Below, one piece after another: positions 5,401 through 5,822 of a stretch of DNA of 5,822 nucleotides. The notes beneath the pieces are model-generated. The model made no database searches, was not told the DNA's origin, and saw nothing but the letters and a program-made list of their open reading frames with translations. Position 1 is the stretch's first letter. The number at the start of each line of letters is the position of its first letter. Source of the DNA: an uncultured Bacilli bacterium (GTDB taxonomy: Bacteria; Bacillota_I; Bacilli_A; ML615J-28; CAG-313); assembly GCA_947627685.1 (NCBI GenBank), contig CANQWZ010000078.1:1-5822 (forward strand). The letters run 5' to 3'. Both the position numbers and the translations under genes were made by a program.

Positions 5401-5822
5401 TCCATCACCTTACAAATGTGCTTATGTTATGCAACTTGATGGTAGTTTGTTATATCGTTTTTATGTTAAAGAAGATGGAACCTTTGATGGCTTACTTTCA
5501 TTGCTTGGAAATAGTGATGAAGAAGGAATAATATCATTGCTTGATGATTCTTATAATTATGTTGGTATGTTAATGGTTAGTAGTTTTAGCATTAATGAAG
5601 GAAATTTTGAAGTAGGAGTAATGGCTCTTCTTGGTGAAGATATGCTAATGGGTACAATCACATTTAGTATTTATAAAGTTAGTGATCGTATTGATGTATT
5701 AGCTACTTTAGTTTCAATGGAAGATGAATCAGAAACAACTTGGATTTTAGGTGATTTTGATTTTGCTAACCTTAGTTGTACTATTTTTAACGAAACAGTT
5801 GCGAAAGTATATACTAATGGTA
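2435..5822 (+). CDS. Large lipoprotein with InlB/Flg_new repeats, 3' end outside window
   Basis: The frame is open for 1129 codons with no stop and continues past the window. The N-terminus is a lipoprotein signal peptide: basic MKITKLGKR, a hydrophobic core (residues 10-24) and lipobox F-A-S-Cys26, so export, lipidation and anchoring to the outer face of the membrane are expected. Phe at the -3 position is slightly atypical. Three InlB B-repeat/Flg_new-like beta-grasp repeats follow (about 35-103, 107-175, 251-328) with the hallmarks FVGWY, FDGWY and FAGWT and endings LYAKW, LSAKY and LYAVW. A different module lies at about 177-250 (YKVEYYVQ...), possibly MucBP-like. Residues 330-1129 are acidic, tyrosine-rich and predicted beta-rich by eye, with recurring LDG(Y/F) motifs near 420, 505, 586 and 958. 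I do not recognise that part. No catalytic motif is seen, so an adhesive or binding role is inference only. It is preceded by its own likely promoter and is not part of the integrase unit. Confidence 0.9.
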   Translation, partial: MKITKLGKRLIAILAITILGFAFASCTNCNKSETIKISFQTYDGPSVEDVTVGANATVTLPQPVAWEHHTFVGWYKSENFDATSAVGNTFTAPSKDVTLYAKWIAEYKLTLSLNGGTIVDEKDLWVEEGEDVFEVVKDIIPNRNGVSFDGWYSNDTKIASGTTKMVEGLTLSAKYNVEYKVEYYVQTLTSAQTYELHEEKTAVGHVDEKAEALSAEITGFHVVDKDETVSSVVLKDDKTQNVLRLYFDRNIYNVSYDANLPEGVEYTGEIESSQNQYQTEITAAANPFSVATKGYRFAGWTTEQGGSLVYHVGDSFELTSNTTLYAVWNKAHVDAWGGIDYVYVLQEEENKVLLERFDEVYEGTIDENNVFTVEGMQGKVYNGYFAYYRKDYEDTFYYLDGYYHPEIDADLIDEAITLKLDGYLEGEYSYKDGQNEKTEKGYFGYDTVSKAYYFENEAGLRRNFRVGIYLETSVFAFEGNEAGVYDEYVATSSVGGVMGEYTILLDGYGSVMLGNADSDEITEGTYTVSQTEFSFEDEQVYLYTIYVPGQTLVFYNYPPISDVLIRKGDAKEYHGTIDESDITLALDGFELLYGATLEDDGHSYEGISWSYYIEESPVFGKVINLFDDFYLTVMSFRLNDESSTFEAFDNNYVEYYFLAADESGNPNLYYPIVVIYDENSEKGKRAEIYAFNANEELYLAATCDYTVNSDLYDYDYYELTLKQKYSETESGAFFPVSEDDFASASIVFNNRTLIYNVYYILEYNGKAIYSAYHEKDNDTNELWAGFDTGIAGLGSFYKNDDTVLEGRITLCYTNIAAFGMQAVCFTYRESGTTKNIYFALYDDMTFEVMAYETYQAQLLNHYGTQMQQAGVYFDGLGNGYYFENGSNFYENIVSCSGPVHQTDETTIDGTPIWEIVPTDGEPFKFVLEQYTSVTYLCYPYYEDVQTLQGKDDEEVLVLDGYNYHAEYTDAEGHKLTGEYHLLDPNECDIPSPYKCAYVMQLDGSLLYRFYVKEDGTFDGLLSLLGNSDEEGIISLLDDSYNYVGMLMVSSFSINEGNFEVGVMALLGEDMLMGTITFSIYKVSDRIDVLATLVSMEDESETTWILGDFDFANLSCTIFNETVAKVYTNG
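2537..2743 (+). repeat. InlB/Flg_new-like repeat 1 in the lipoprotein
   Basis: Residues 35-103 run from IKISFQTYDG through HTFVGWYKS to VTLYAKW. The central F-x-G-W-Y and terminal L-Y-A-x-W are the signature of the InlB B-repeat (Listeria-Bacteroides repeat), a small extracellular beta-grasp domain. Confidence 0.85.
2753..2959 (+). repeat. InlB/Flg_new-like repeat 2 in the lipoprotein
   Basis: Residues 107-175 begin YKLTLSLNGG, have VSFDGWYSND in the middle and end LTLSAKY. The final Trp of the repeat is replaced by Tyr, and the repeat is otherwise typical. Confidence 0.8.
2963..3184 (+). other. Interposed beta-type module (possibly MucBP-like) in the lipoprotein
   Basis: Residues 177-250 start VEYKVEYYVQTL and end VLRLYFDRN. 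The Y-x-V-E-Y-Y opening and L-x-L-Y-F closing strand recall MucBP-type modules, which often alternate with InlB repeats in surface proteins. The assignment is by eye and tentative. Confidence 0.45.
3185..3418 (+). repeat. InlB/Flg_new-like repeat 3 in the lipoprotein
   Basis: Residues 251-328 begin IYNVSYDANLP, carry KGYRFAGWTTEQGG and end TTLYAVW. It is the clearest of the three, with the common extension G-Y-x-F-x-G-W-T-T. Confidence 0.85.
3683..5390 (+). repeat. Degenerate LDG(Y/F) motif repeats in the lipoprotein
   Basis: The pattern hydrophobic-x-L-D-G-(Y/F), followed 10-20 residues later by G-x-Y or G-I-x-W, recurs as LKLDGYLEGEY (residue 420), ILLDGYGSVML (505), LALDGFELLYG (586) and LVLDGYNYHAEY (958), with a divergent YFDGLGNGYYF (873). 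The spacing between adjacent clear copies is about 80-85 residues, with a long gap before 873. They are probably strongly diverged copies of one small beta domain. No DNA-level repeat is visible. Confidence 0.4.

Overview
The window is a low-GC, AT-rich stretch. It suggests a Gram-positive-derived bacterium of the Bacilli, Erysipelotrichia or Acholeplasma-like type. Supporting points are the ylxM-ffh gene pair, strong GGAGG ribosome binding sites, a lipoprotein signal peptide, and InlB/Flg_new-type surface repeats typical of gut and host-associated Firmicutes. Every tryptophan I could read is TGG and TGA is never used in frame inside a gene. This points to the standard bacterial code rather than the Mycoplasma/Spiroplasma code. 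Placement below class level cannot be made from this sequence.

Left part (1-1005): the last codons of a probable ylxM are followed seven bases later by ffh, the SRP54 GTPase gene. The N domain and almost the whole G domain of Ffh are intact. The reading frame then breaks at a short A-run (868-871), and the M domain, which binds SRP RNA and signal peptides, is missing. In the shifted frame the protein continues for a few Ffh/FtsY-like residues and then departs from Ffh. The tail resembles the C-terminus of FtsY more than an Ffh continuation. This is either a real broken or chimeric copy or an assembly join.

Middle part (983-2090): a tyrosine recombinase (phage/ICE-type integrase) starts behind a GGAGGT site directly after the damaged ffh. 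It has lost its frame once (about 1116-1118) and carries one in-frame TAA (1575-1577). Domain order and all six catalytic residues can still be read, so it is a young pseudogene. No excisionase, replication or cargo gene accompanies it.

Intergenic part (2091-2434): no gene. It holds a compound hairpin followed by a T-run (2215-2264), which is either a terminator or the end of an insertion sequence. It also holds a weak cre-like site, a TATAAT box and a strong ribosome binding site for the next gene.

Right part (2435-5822): one very long open frame, at least 1129 codons and running off the window, encodes a large secreted lipoprotein. It has a lipobox, three InlB/Flg_new-like repeats with a different beta-type module between repeats 2 and 3, and then about 800 acidic, tyrosine-rich residues that I do not recognise. 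That region contains a recurring LDG(Y/F) motif. The SRP genes, the integrase remnant and the lipoprotein do not form a functional unit. The most notable points are the ffh disruption and the unclassified repeat region of the lipoprotein.
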